Of a stretch of DNA of 64,000 nt, positions 26,255-34,490 are shown one piece after another. Numbering within the stretch: the first letter of the stretch is position 1; each line of letters begins with the position of its first letter. Under the pieces are notes generated by a model. That model was not told the origin of the DNA, searched no databases, and saw only the letters and a list, made by a program, of their open reading frames with translations. The translations under genes were made by a program, and so were the position numbers. Source of the stretch: JBDROU01 sp043809745 [NCBI: bacterium] (lineage in GTDB: Bacteria; Elusimicrobiota; JBDRMW01); assembly GCA_043809745.1 (NCBI GenBank), contig JBDROU010000081.1, forward strand, positions 62,001 through 126,000. Direction: 5' to 3'.

Positions 26255-27112
26255 ATGAATCTTAAGATTTTTAGGAAAATTGATAAAATAAAGGTTTATT
26301 TAGATAAAATAAGATCCAAAAGAAAAACAATTGGTTTGGTGCCGACTATGGGCGCTTTACACGAAGGACATATATCGCTGGTAAAAAGAAGTGTAAAAGA
26401 AAATGATGTAACTGTTGTGTCAATTTTTGTCAATCCGACGCAATTCTCTCCTAATGAGGATTATTCCAGGTATCCAAGAAAAGAGAAGGAGGATATCAAA
26501 CTCCTTACTAAGAATAATGCAGATGCTGTGTTTATTCCCAAAGCAGCTGAGATGTATGCTGAAAAATTCAATACTTATGTTGAGGTTAAAGATTTAGATA
26601 AGTATCTGTGCGGGGAAGGCAGGCCTTCTCATTTTAAGGGCGTATCAACTGTTGTAACGAAGCTATTAAACATTATTCAGCCGAATAAAGCTTACTTCGG
26701 TAAAAAGGATTATCAGCAGTTTGGGATAATAAAGAAACTTGCGGAGGATTTAAATTTTCCGGTTAAGATAATCGGTTGTGCTACAGTCAGGGATAGGGAT
26801 GGCCTTGCGCTTTCAAGCAGGAATACCTATCTCTCAGCAAATCAAAGAAAATCAGCTCCATTGATTTATGAAGCTTTAAAAAACATTAAATTTATGATAA
26901 AATATTGCAATTTCAATAGTAAGAAGGATCTGAATAGAATTTTCCGGAGCTTTATTAATAAAATACCCGGTTCCCGTATTGAGTATTTTGAGATAGTTGA
27001 TAGGGATAATTTTTCACCAGTTGAATTATTTAAAGACAGTATGCTTATAGCAGCAGCCGTTTGGATAAAAAGGGTAAGACTTATCGATAATATAGAACTA
27101 TTTCGCAAATGA
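26255..27112 (+). CDS. panC: Pantoate-beta-alanine ligase (pantothenate synthetase)
   Basis: ATP-dependent joining of pantoate and beta-alanine. It has the nucleotidyl-transferase signature VPTMGALHEGHISLVK, then FVNPTQFSPNEDYSRYPR, GEGRPSHFKGVSTVV, YFGKKDYQQF and DGLALSSRNTYL, where SSRN is the KMSKS-like loop. 285 residues. panD and panE are not seen nearby. It follows the hydrolase by 6 bp. Confidence 0.97.
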   Translation: MNLKIFRKIDKIKVYLDKIRSKRKTIGLVPTMGALHEGHISLVKRSVKENDVTVVSIFVNPTQFSPNEDYSRYPRKEKEDIKLLTKNNADAVFIPKAAEMYAEKFNTYVEVKDLDKYLCGEGRPSHFKGVSTVVTKLLNIIQPNKAYFGKKDYQQFGIIKKLAEDLNFPVKIIGCATVRDRDGLALSSRNTYLSANQRKSAPLIYEALKNIKFMIKYCNFNSKKDLNRIFRSFINKIPGSRIEYFEIVDRDNFSPVELFKDSMLIAAAVWIKRVRLIDNIELFRK

Positions 27113-27124
27113 GGGGATTAATGT

Positions 27125-27679
27125 ATGACCAGACAACATTTTTTTGTAAGGCCTAAAATTCAAATCCGGTATTTGCTGAAGACATTGAGTATTGTGCTGA
27201 TTACATCTGTAGTACTGTATGTGTTCCTGCAAAACGAATTAGCCGCCACACTTAAAAGCTTGTTAATCAGTGATCGTGTCGCTGAAATTGCATGGGTTTC
27301 TACCAAAACATTTATTATAGTGGTTATAATTCTGTTACTTGCCTTTGGTGTACACAGCATATTTTCTTCTCATAGTCTGGCAGGAGCTGTATTTGCTTTG
27401 GATCGTGTCATTAGGAATTTTGGAGAAGGTAATCTAAAGGCCAGCGCTTCCTTGAGGAAGGGCGATGAGCTAAAGGAAATTTCCATACAGTTGCAGCAGA
27501 TGTCCGGTAAGTTCCGAAATGCCATAGATGAGGACAGACAAAGAATCAGTGAGATCAGAAGTATAATAGAAGCAATAAAACTGGCTGTTGATAAAAACGA
27601 AACGCAAGAAAATATAAGGAGTAAATTTAGCGACTTAGAAAGCAAGATCGTTTTGCTTACAAAATACTTCAAGGTGTAG
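27125..27679 (+). CDS. Two-helix membrane protein with HAMP-like domain and coiled coil
   Basis: 184 residues. Transmembrane helices lie at about 17-35 and 61-80 with a short extracytoplasmic loop between. A HAMP-like linker follows (LDRVIRNFGEGNLKASASLRKGDELKEISIQLQQM), then a coiled coil. It resembles the front half of methyl-accepting chemotaxis proteins but has no signalling output domain. The family role is unknown. It may relay or scaffold in a membrane complex. It sits between panC and nadA, 21 bp before the latter. Confidence 0.65.
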   Translation: MTRQHFFVRPKIQIRYLLKTLSIVLITSVVLYVFLQNELAATLKSLLISDRVAEIAWVSTKTFIIVVIILLLAFGVHSIFSSHSLAGAVFALDRVIRNFGEGNLKASASLRKGDELKEISIQLQQMSGKFRNAIDEDRQRISEIRSIIEAIKLAVDKNETQENIRSKFSDLESKIVLLTKYFKV

Positions 27680-27700
27680 GAGGCTTTTTTAAGAATATTT

Positions 27701-28615
27701 ATGGATATAACCACGAAAAATTTATTACAGGAAATTCAGGAGTTAAAAACAAGATTAAAGGCGGTAATACTAGCCCATAATTATCAGCCGGATGATATAC
27801 AGGCAAATGCGGATATTACGGGCGATTCATTAGAATTAGCCAGAGCTGCAAGCAAAACCACGGCAGATGTAATTGTTTTCTGCGGAGTGCATTTTATGGC
27901 TGAGACCGCTGCCATACTTAACCCTGAAAAAACTGTACTGATGCCGAATCCGAATGCCGGCTGCCCTATGGCTGACATGATAAATGCTCAGCAGTTAAGG
28001 CAGATGAAGGCAGAACACCCGAATGCAGCAGTTGTATGCTACGTTAACTCTTCGGCTGAAGTAAAGGCTGAGTCTGATATATGCTGTACTTCTTCAAACG
28101 CTATCCAGGTGGTAAATTCCGTAAAAGAAGACGAGATTATTTTTGTGCCGGACAAAAACTTAGGAAGATATGTTTCGAGCTTTACAAACAAAAATATTAT
28201 TTGTTGGAAAGGGTTCTGTCCAACGCATGTTTGGCTTACAGTGCAGGATGTTATTGCTGTTAAGCAGGCCTATCCGGAAGCAAGTTTTATAGCGCATCCC
28301 GAATGCGAACCTGAGATTTTAGCAATGGCGGATTATGTGTGTTCTACAGCCAAGATGTTAAAATACGCGAAAGAAGCCACTACCAGTGAAATTATTGTCG
28401 GTACTGAAGTAGGCATGCTTTTCAGGCTTTCAAAAGAAAATCCTCAAAAAACATTCATACCGGCTTCATCAAGAATAGTATGCCCTAATATGAAAAAGAA
28501 TAGTCTAGAAACTCTTCATGATTCATTGCTTTTCCTAAAAACCCAGATAGAAGTACCTAGAAAAATTAGAGAGCGGGCTCTCGGTTCTATTAAAAGAATG
28601 CTCGACGTCATATAG
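27701..28615 (+). CDS. nadA: Quinolinate synthase A
   Basis: 4Fe-4S enzyme condensing iminoaspartate with dihydroxyacetone phosphate to quinolinate, the NAD precursor. Three cluster Cys are in their usual places: NAGCPMA (about residue 87), KGFCPTHV (about 172) and IVCPNMKK (about 260). LAHNYQPDDIQ and CYVNSSAEVKAESD are also typical. 304 residues. The oxygen-sensitive iminoaspartate donor is probably made by NadX downstream, because nadB is not present here. Confidence 0.97.
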   Translation: MDITTKNLLQEIQELKTRLKAVILAHNYQPDDIQANADITGDSLELARAASKTTADVIVFCGVHFMAETAAILNPEKTVLMPNPNAGCPMADMINAQQLRQMKAEHPNAAVVCYVNSSAEVKAESDICCTSSNAIQVVNSVKEDEIIFVPDKNLGRYVSSFTNKNIICWKGFCPTHVWLTVQDVIAVKQAYPEASFIAHPECEPEILAMADYVCSTAKMLKYAKEATTSEIIVGTEVGMLFRLSKENPQKTFIPASSRIVCPNMKKNSLETLHDSLLFLKTQIEVPRKIRERALGSIKRMLDVI

Positions 28616-28702
28616 GGGACGTTGTTGACAGATGGACAGATGGAATTTAGTGACAGGATTATTGTTTAGATAAATAAATATCATGTCAAATAAATAACGA
28701 AA

Positions 28703-28730
28703 TTGATTGAGTATTTATAGCCGCTATAAT
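28703..28730 (+). promoter_or_regulatory. Possible promoter immediately upstream of nadX
   Basis: TTGATT (28703-28708), a 16-bp spacer and a consensus TATAAT (28725-28730) end only 2 bp before the GTG start of nadX. If used, the transcript would begin at or just inside the start codon, so translation would be leaderless. Confidence 0.35.
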
Positions 28731-28732
28731 CT

Positions 28733-29566
28733 GTGAAAAAAATTAAAAAAATAGGCATTATAGGTTGTGGAAGCATAGGTACCGAAATAGCTCTTGCCTT
28801 AAAAAAGAAATTAATACCTGCGAAATTAATTGCTGTTTGCGACAAAGACCCAAAAAAGAGCAAGCAATTAATTAAAAGTCTAAAATTGCCCGTAAAAAAT
28901 TTAACATTAAACAAACTCATTTCTTCTGTTGATCTGGTGGTAGAAACTGCTTCAGTGGATGCTCTGCCTGAAATAGTAGAACAGGTAATCAAATATGGAA
29001 AAGAGCTATTTGTATTGAGTGCCGGAGGACTGTTAAAGGATAGGTTTTTGCTTAACCGCATATTAAGAAATAATACAAAAGTATATATACCGAACGGCGC
29101 TATAGCAGGGGTGGATGCTGTTCAGGCAGGCAGTATAGCAGGGATAGACGAGGTTTCACTCATAACAAGAAAACCCCCGGAAGGATTAGCAGGGGCTCCT
29201 TATATAAAAAAGAATAAAATTAACATAGAAAGTTTAAAAGAAGAAAAAGTTATATTTACAGGCAGCGTCTTTGAGGCCATAGAAGGTTTTCCTGCAAACA
29301 TTAATGTATCAGCAGTTCTGGCCATAGCCTCAAACAGAATCGGCAGAACAAAGGTAAGAATAATAGCAGATCCGAATATCAAAAGAAACATACACGAAGT
29401 TTCCGTAAAAGGAAAATTCGGGACCATATTTACAAGAGTGGAAAACGTGCCATCCCCAAGCAACAGAAAGACCAGCTATCTGGCTATTCTTTCGGCGATA
29501 TCATTATTAAGAATGATATGCGCAGGCAGTACACTGGTTGCAAACTCAACAAACTTAAAGAAGTAA
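28733..29566 (+). CDS. nadX: L-aspartate dehydrogenase
   Basis: NAD(P)-dependent oxidation of aspartate to iminoaspartate, replacing NadB. The Rossmann motif IGIIGCGSIGTEIA starts at residue 7. The family regions LVVETASVDAL, VLSAGGLLKD, YIPNGAIAGVD, ITRKPPEGL and FPANINVSAVLAIAS (with catalytic-site Asn) are present. 277 residues. The start is GTG 28733. No Shine-Dalgarno sequence is visible. It follows nadA after 117 bp in which I see no gene. Together they make quinolinate. nadC is not in the window. Confidence 0.93.
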   Translation: MKKIKKIGIIGCGSIGTEIALALKKKLIPAKLIAVCDKDPKKSKQLIKSLKLPVKNLTLNKLISSVDLVVETASVDALPEIVEQVIKYGKELFVLSAGGLLKDRFLLNRILRNNTKVYIPNGAIAGVDAVQAGSIAGIDEVSLITRKPPEGLAGAPYIKKNKINIESLKEEKVIFTGSVFEAIEGFPANINVSAVLAIASNRIGRTKVRIIADPNIKRNIHEVSVKGKFGTIFTRVENVPSPSNRKTSYLAILSAISLLRMICAGSTLVANSTNLKK

Positions 29567-29842
29567 TAAAAGAATTTACTTTGAACAGAGATTATGGGGT
29601 CTGGACTATTGACTCCCACTCGTTGAATCCTTTTTCAAAATTTCTCCCTTTTGACAGTTTCTCACTCGTCAGCATATAACTCATTTCAGTGAAAATAGAA
29701 ATAAACAGCAACGGAATTGTAGATACAATAAAAAGCTTATAAGAGTAGAAAGACGTTATTTACAGATTGATAGATAGAAAACAAGAATCAAATTAAGAAA
29801 GACTCCGAATAGCTTTTCCGATTATGTGGGAAAACCCGATCA
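29567..29842. other. Intergenic region between convergent genes
   Basis: 276 bp between the ends of nadX (+) and the FlgD-tailed protein (-). It holds a promoter-like pair facing right (29651-29680) and an imperfect terminator-like inverted repeat TTTTCC/GGAAAA (29814-29819 and 29829-29834) near the end of the minus-strand gene. No open frame of interest was found. Confidence 0.5.
29651..29680 (+). promoter_or_regulatory. Orphan promoter-like sequence facing an antisense gene end
   Basis: Consensus TTGACA (29651-29656) and TATAAC (29675-29680) with an 18-bp spacer. A transcript from about 29687 would run toward the 3' end of the minus-strand gene, so it would be a small or antisense RNA. This rests on sequence match alone. 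Confidence 0.3.
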
Positions 29843-31024
29843 TTATCTTATTATGATGAGTTTGTTGGAATTAGAGTCGCCGCCGAGCTGTATGTGGTAG
29901 ATATAAACCCCGCTGGCTACCTTGTTGCCGGCAGAATTCCTAGTATCCCAGTGAATATCTGATCCCAGGTAATCCGCGTTAAGCTCTATTACTTCTTTTG
30001 CGGTAGAGGTGTAGATTCTAATTTTGGAGTACGGCAGTAATTTTGTGAATGTAATATTCGTATGGTTCGGGTTATCATTGGGCATAAAAGGAACAGGGAA
30101 GGCATATGAATCTTTTAATCCCGGCGACATATGCCCCATTAATACAAAAATAGATAATCTTGATACTCTAGAAGAAACAACATTTGTTGCTTCATATATA
30201 GTTGGACCGGCTATAGGCATCCATTTGTTTGATTCTGTATCCAAATAATACATTGTTAAGTTGTCTACCAGTATTGGAGGGTCTGTATTGTCCACATATC
30301 TGTCACCGTTGTTGTTTTCAAATGGCAGGTCAACAGTTACCTGTCCGTTTAATGCCTGATCGCCGTATAATGTAGACTGTCCTTCATACACAACAAATTC
30401 TTTCATTGTGGCGTTAATTGGATATAGATAAGGATCACCCAATCCAATAATCTGGGCTTCAGCAGCTGATAAGTCGGCAGATAATGTGTGTGAAGTCAAA
30501 GGGTCCATATTAATATCAACAAAGCCATTGGATGGTAGAGTATTAGCAGGTAAAGAAACCTTTGTTCTGTCATCGCTGGCTATTACGGCATTTTCTTCAG
30601 CGGCAGAATATATTGTGTTGAAAAACCATGTGTAATTTGAGGCAGTATGATTGCCGACGGCATCCTCTACGGCTGTTGTTATTAAAACCCTGTACCTGCT
30701 CCCATAAGTTAAATCGCTGAAAGGATTGAAGGTCAATACCGGTCCGTTTATTGAACCTTCCCCGGTTATCCTCTCCGTACCAAATACATCTTCGCTCATA
30801 TTATCTTTTATGCGATGCACTTCAATAGAAGCATCAAAGTTAATAGTTAAAACATCTGTGCTTACATTTGCATCAAAAGTAGTGGCAATGTTTGTTGATA
30901 TACTGACAGCTTCTTCATTACTGGAGGGATCATGGGAAATAACACTAAATCCAAAAGATGCGGTTGCAAATAAAAGCAGACTTAATAAGGAAATAAAACA
31001 CATTCTTAGTTTTACTTTTTTCAT
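29843..31024 (-). CDS. Secreted Ig-like protein with FlgD/type IX-like C-terminal domain
   Basis: 393 residues. A signal peptide (about 1-25) is followed by an SbsA-type Ig-like domain (about 28-140: DPSSNEEAVSISTNIATTFD..., LTYGSRYRVLI, DAVGNHTASNYTWFFNT), then a beta-rich middle region. The final 90 residues are a FlgD/type-IX-like domain: PVPFMPNDNPNHTNITF, IRIYTSTAKEV, WDTRNSAGNKVASGVYIYHI and the C-terminus NKLIIIR. The matrixin at 2306-3262 ends in the same way. Its start overlaps the end of a PorV-like barrel gene by 4 bp. It is probably a surface protein exported with that barrel. Ligand unknown. Confidence 0.85.
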   Translation of the reverse strand: MKKVKLRMCFISLLSLLLFATASFGFSVISHDPSSNEEAVSISTNIATTFDANVSTDVLTINFDASIEVHRIKDNMSEDVFGTERITGEGSINGPVLTFNPFSDLTYGSRYRVLITTAVEDAVGNHTASNYTWFFNTIYSAAEENAVIASDDRTKVSLPANTLPSNGFVDINMDPLTSHTLSADLSAAEAQIIGLGDPYLYPINATMKEFVVYEGQSTLYGDQALNGQVTVDLPFENNNGDRYVDNTDPPILVDNLTMYYLDTESNKWMPIAGPTIYEATNVVSSRVSRLSIFVLMGHMSPGLKDSYAFPVPFMPNDNPNHTNITFTKLLPYSKIRIYTSTAKEVIELNADYLGSDIHWDTRNSAGNKVASGVYIYHIQLGGDSNSNKLIIIR

Positions 31025-32265
31025 TTCTTATTCTCTTTTAATAATTTCTTCAATAATTTCTTAGTTTTAGCGTGCGAATAATTCTTTTTTATGTCCTGTA
31101 ATATTTTGATAGCATCTTCAATCTTATTTTCATATTTATATATGCTGTAAACTTCTTCATATAAGTCCTCAGCAATTTCATTTTGAAGTGATTTAGCTTT
31201 ATTATTTTTGGGATATGTCCTTACTGACTGTTTAAGCAATTCTAAGGCTTCTACCCTATTCCCTTCAATAACCGCATTTTGAGCTTTATTGTATAATATT
31301 TCCGATTTTTCTTCTCTGACTTGAGTGCCGTGGCTTTTTCTGATAGGTTCTAACATATATTCAAGGCTTATTACATGAGAATCCCCAAGGGCGCCGTACG
31401 GTATTGTGGAATAGTCAATTTTCAATTTCTGTAAATTTAGGCCTATGCCGAAGCTGAATTTAGAATCTAAATCTTTTCTGCTTTTATAACCCGTTCTTAT
31501 AGATAAAAGCGGGCAGGTGTTGATTTCAAATCCGATTGATTGGACCGATTTCTCATTTAATGTTTTATTTGTTTCTAAAAGCAGAAGCGTGCTTCTGGCA
31601 AGAAACGGCGGCTGGTATCCAAAGCCGAATTTTAACTTTCTGGGTAAAGGGAAAGATTCGTCTGTGTATTTCATCGATGATCCGATATTCTGTAAAACTC
31701 CCCCGAATGTTAAGTAGGGAATCATGGTGATATGCAAGAACCCGACATCACCGAAGACTTGATTCGCGCTTTTAGTATAGAGTTTTTCTTTTAAGAATTT
31801 AATATTTGCGCCCAACAAAAAAGAATACAAACATTCCATTGAATAACTCAGTGTGGCCATTGCGTCGTATGCGGTTATATTATTCATTCTGTTGCCCAAA
31901 TAATCATATTCATGTATTCTTCTGGCAGACATGTGGTAGACAGAAGCGGCTAACGTTATAGGCGTCTGAGTTCTTAAAGGAAGTACAAAACCCATATATG
32001 AGTAGTGGAATTTCTGTATATGCTCATTATGCATGAGAGTAAGTTTAGATTCATTTATTGTTGCTAAACCTGCAGGATTGTAATGAGCAAGCATAGGATC
32101 ATCTACAATAGCAGTAAATGCCTCAGCTAAAGCGATGGGTCTGCCTCCGACACCTAGATTCAAAAACTCTGCCGCGTTTTCGCCTGGAGCCGCGAAGATT
32201 AAACTTTGGCAGGTCAAAATTATAGCAACCGCTAACGATATATGCTGTTTTGCAGGTTTAAACAT
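31021..32265 (-). CDS. PorV/PorQ-like outer-membrane barrel fused to TPR-like tail
   Basis: The PorV-family start is AAPGENAAEFLNLGVGGRPIALAEAF, then AHYNPAGLATINESKLTLMHNEH and repeated barrel strands. The ATG at 32263-32265 (complement) is preferred because it begins a signal peptide (MFKPAKQHISLAVAIILTCQ). An open frame extends 41 codons further upstream, AT-rich and unlike a leader. From about residue 320 on there are two or three TPR-like helical pairs (NAVIEGNRVEALELLKQSV, ENKIEDAIKILQDIKKN), so the barrel carries a soluble periplasmic tail. About 414 residues. First gene of a minus-strand pair with an FlgD-tailed protein. Confidence 0.8.
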   Translation of the reverse strand: MFKPAKQHISLAVAIILTCQSLIFAAPGENAAEFLNLGVGGRPIALAEAFTAIVDDPMLAHYNPAGLATINESKLTLMHNEHIQKFHYSYMGFVLPLRTQTPITLAASVYHMSARRIHEYDYLGNRMNNITAYDAMATLSYSMECLYSFLLGANIKFLKEKLYTKSANQVFGDVGFLHITMIPYLTFGGVLQNIGSSMKYTDESFPLPRKLKFGFGYQPPFLARSTLLLLETNKTLNEKSVQSIGFEINTCPLLSIRTGYKSRKDLDSKFSFGIGLNLQKLKIDYSTIPYGALGDSHVISLEYMLEPIRKSHGTQVREEKSEILYNKAQNAVIEGNRVEALELLKQSVRTYPKNNKAKSLQNEIAEDLYEEVYSIYKYENKIEDAIKILQDIKKNYSHAKTKKLLKKLLKENKK

Positions 32266-32483
32266 ATTTATGTAAGTTAAAAAATGTAAAATTGACAAAC
32301 TTGTGTTTATATTATACTGTATTAGAAGTATTATATAGTTTTTATAGAACTTTGTAAATGAAAAAAGTCGTTTTTTAATAGATATCAAGGTTTTTGCTTG
32401 GGAAATTAGATTTTATATTAGGCTGTTGCTGCTAAATATATTTAAGTTTCTTTATAAATTTCAGCTGAGCAACCTTTAAAAAT

Positions 32484-32891
32484 ATGGATGTTAAAAAAAC
32501 CGGCTTAGTAGTATCAGTAATTTGCCTGCTTTCATTCTTGCCAGTGCAAGCTGAAAAGATGTTATCGCCTGTCGGCTCTTCCAATCTTAGCTTATCCGAC
32601 GAATTATATGCCCAGTCAGATAGTGTAATTCCGTTTGAAGATAATGCTCCGGTCATCAGTTATGAAATCCCCAAAGCAAAATTAGAAGATAAAAATAGCA
32701 AAGAAAACGTTAAAATAATAGACAGGTTGTATTTTTCCGCTGCAGACAGATATTTGCAGGGGGAATATGATGAAGCAGAGAAAGTTATTGATAAAATTAT
32801 AGCTCTAGATCCAAAAAATAGAAATGCGCTTAAACTCAGGGAACGGATAAAAAATATCACTCAAGCGATTAATGATAGTGATAAAGATTAG
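32484..32891 (+). CDS. Small secreted TPR-like protein
   Basis: 135 residues with a signal peptide (about 1-23, ending VQA). An Asp/Ser-rich linker follows, then a short TPR-like helical pair (YFSAADRYLQGEYDEAEKVIDKIIALDPKNRNALKLRERI). It is divergent from the PorV-TPR gene, with about 220 bp between the start codons. The shared TPR character hints that the two act together in the periplasm. No named family recognised. Confidence 0.6.
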   Translation: MDVKKTGLVVSVICLLSFLPVQAEKMLSPVGSSNLSLSDELYAQSDSVIPFEDNAPVISYEIPKAKLEDKNSKENVKIIDRLYFSAADRYLQGEYDEAEKVIDKIIALDPKNRNALKLRERIKNITQAINDSDKD

Positions 32892-32959
32892 ATAGCTAAT
32901 ATTAAGCTCTTACCTTTACGGCAGTGCTAAATCTTGGGTTAATAGTTAAACTAAATTAG

Positions 32960-34366
32960 ATGAAATTTTTCAGTAAACCGCTAGTTAGCGTCATAGCATT
33001 AAAATTCTCGTTTTTTGTTGGTTTAATTATTCTGATTACAATGGCTGTTATGACGGGACTGGTGCTCCAGAATGCCAGGGATTCACTTGTAAAAAAGATA
33101 GAAAGGGATATTGTTAATTACGCCAGGGAAAGCCAGGAGGCTTTTTTTCCTGATATAAATAAATTCCAGCTTCATTTCAGTACGCTTAAAACAGCTAAAA
33201 TGGAAGGTGTTGATTATGCTTATGTAGTTGATAAAGATGGCGTGGTTCTTTCCCACAGTTCTCCAATTTTTATAGGAGAAAAAGAGGACATATCAGGTGT
33301 AAAAGATATATACGAACCTTCTCAGATAGCGGAAAAAAAGTTGTCCAAAAGCGGCGGAATATTTTATGAGTTATCTGTTCCTGTTAGAGTAAAGGATTTC
33401 CTTGTTGGTGTTGTAAGGTTGGGGTATTCAGAAGCGTCGTTAACAGCTGCTTTGCAAGATACATATAAAAAGATAATTTTAATAACACTTGCGGTTTTGG
33501 GCGGGGCTTTTTTTCTAACAATTTTAATAGTAGGTGTTATGGTCAGGCCGGTTAATGAGTTGGCTAAGGCTGCGTATTTGGTAGGACAGGGAAACTTAAA
33601 TTACCAGGTAAACATCCATCAGAAAGATGAGATAGGATTCTTGGCAAGAAAATTTAATGATATGATAAGCGGTTTAAGAGAAAGGGATTTAATTCGTGAT
33701 ACATTTGGTAAATATGTTACGAAAGAGGTTGCCAGGGCTGTTTTGCAGGGCAGTTTAGAGCTCGGCGGTGAAAGAAGGGAGGTTAGTATTTTAGTCGCGG
33801 ATTTAAGAAATTTCACCCAGATGTCGGAGAGCCTGCCTCCGGAAACAGTGGTGGAAATTATTAATAGGTATTTTAAAGAAATGGTAGATGTAATCATCCA
33901 GTATGAAGGGACGCTGGATAAATATATCGGTGATTCAATTCTTGCTATTTTCGGCGCTCCTTTATATTATGAAGACCACGCGCAAAGAGCGGTAAAAACC
34001 GGGTTGGAGATGTTCGAAGCTTTGAGGAGACTTAACCAAAAATTTATTGAAGAACATAAATCGCCAATTTCTATGGGAGTGGCTATTAATTCCGGCGAGG
34101 TGCTGGTAGGCAATATTGGTTCAGAAAAACGTATGGAATATACTGCGATTGGTGATGTGGTCAATACAGCTGTTCGGATGGAAGGTTTGAACAGGGAGTG
34201 GAATTCAAGTTTTGTAATAAGCCAAAGCGTTTATGATGAGACTAAAGATTTGATTGAAGTTGAGGATAAGAAGTTAGTTAAGTTAAGAGGTAAAAAAGAA
34301 GGTATAAGAATATTCAGTGTGTTGAAGAAAAGGGAAGTTAAAACTAAAGAGCCCATTGTTGTCTAA
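32960..34366 (+). CDS. Membrane-bound class III adenylate/guanylate cyclase with HAMP domain
   Basis: Makes a cyclic nucleotide from ATP or GTP. Transmembrane helices at about 10-32 and 170-192 flank an extracytoplasmic PAS/Cache-like sensor (VDYAYVVDKDGVVLSHSSP...). A HAMP linker follows (VRPVNELAKAAYLVGQGNL), then the cyclase domain. The metal-binding Asp pair is in VADLRNFT (about residue 279) and KYIGDSILAIFGAP. The Lys and Asp that favour adenine (LDKYIGD, YTAIGD) and the transition-state Asn and Arg (VVNTAVRMEG) are present, so an active adenylate cyclase is likely. 468 residues. Upstream partners are not visible. Confidence 0.92.
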   Translation: MKFFSKPLVSVIALKFSFFVGLIILITMAVMTGLVLQNARDSLVKKIERDIVNYARESQEAFFPDINKFQLHFSTLKTAKMEGVDYAYVVDKDGVVLSHSSPIFIGEKEDISGVKDIYEPSQIAEKKLSKSGGIFYELSVPVRVKDFLVGVVRLGYSEASLTAALQDTYKKIILITLAVLGGAFFLTILIVGVMVRPVNELAKAAYLVGQGNLNYQVNIHQKDEIGFLARKFNDMISGLRERDLIRDTFGKYVTKEVARAVLQGSLELGGERREVSILVADLRNFTQMSESLPPETVVEIINRYFKEMVDVIIQYEGTLDKYIGDSILAIFGAPLYYEDHAQRAVKTGLEMFEALRRLNQKFIEEHKSPISMGVAINSGEVLVGNIGSEKRMEYTAIGDVVNTAVRMEGLNREWNSSFVISQSVYDETKDLIEVEDKKLVKLRGKKEGIRIFSVLKKREVKTKEPIVV

Positions 34367-34415
34367 CGTTAATCTTTTTTTAATTTAAAAATTTGTTTTT
34401 TACCCCATTATTTGC

Positions 34416-34444
34416 TTGCCAATTAATTTTGCTTATGTTATATT
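34416..34444 (+). promoter_or_regulatory. Predicted sigma70-type promoter of glnA
   Basis: TTGCCA (34416-34421), 17 bp, TATATT (34439-34444), with TGT directly before the -10 (extended -10). The predicted start near 34451 leaves about 40 nt before ATG 34491. I see no sigma54 (GG-N10-GC) element here. Confidence 0.6.
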
Positions 34445-34490
34445 ATTTCATACCCGTATTAAAATAATTTAAATTTTGATGGAGAAGATT

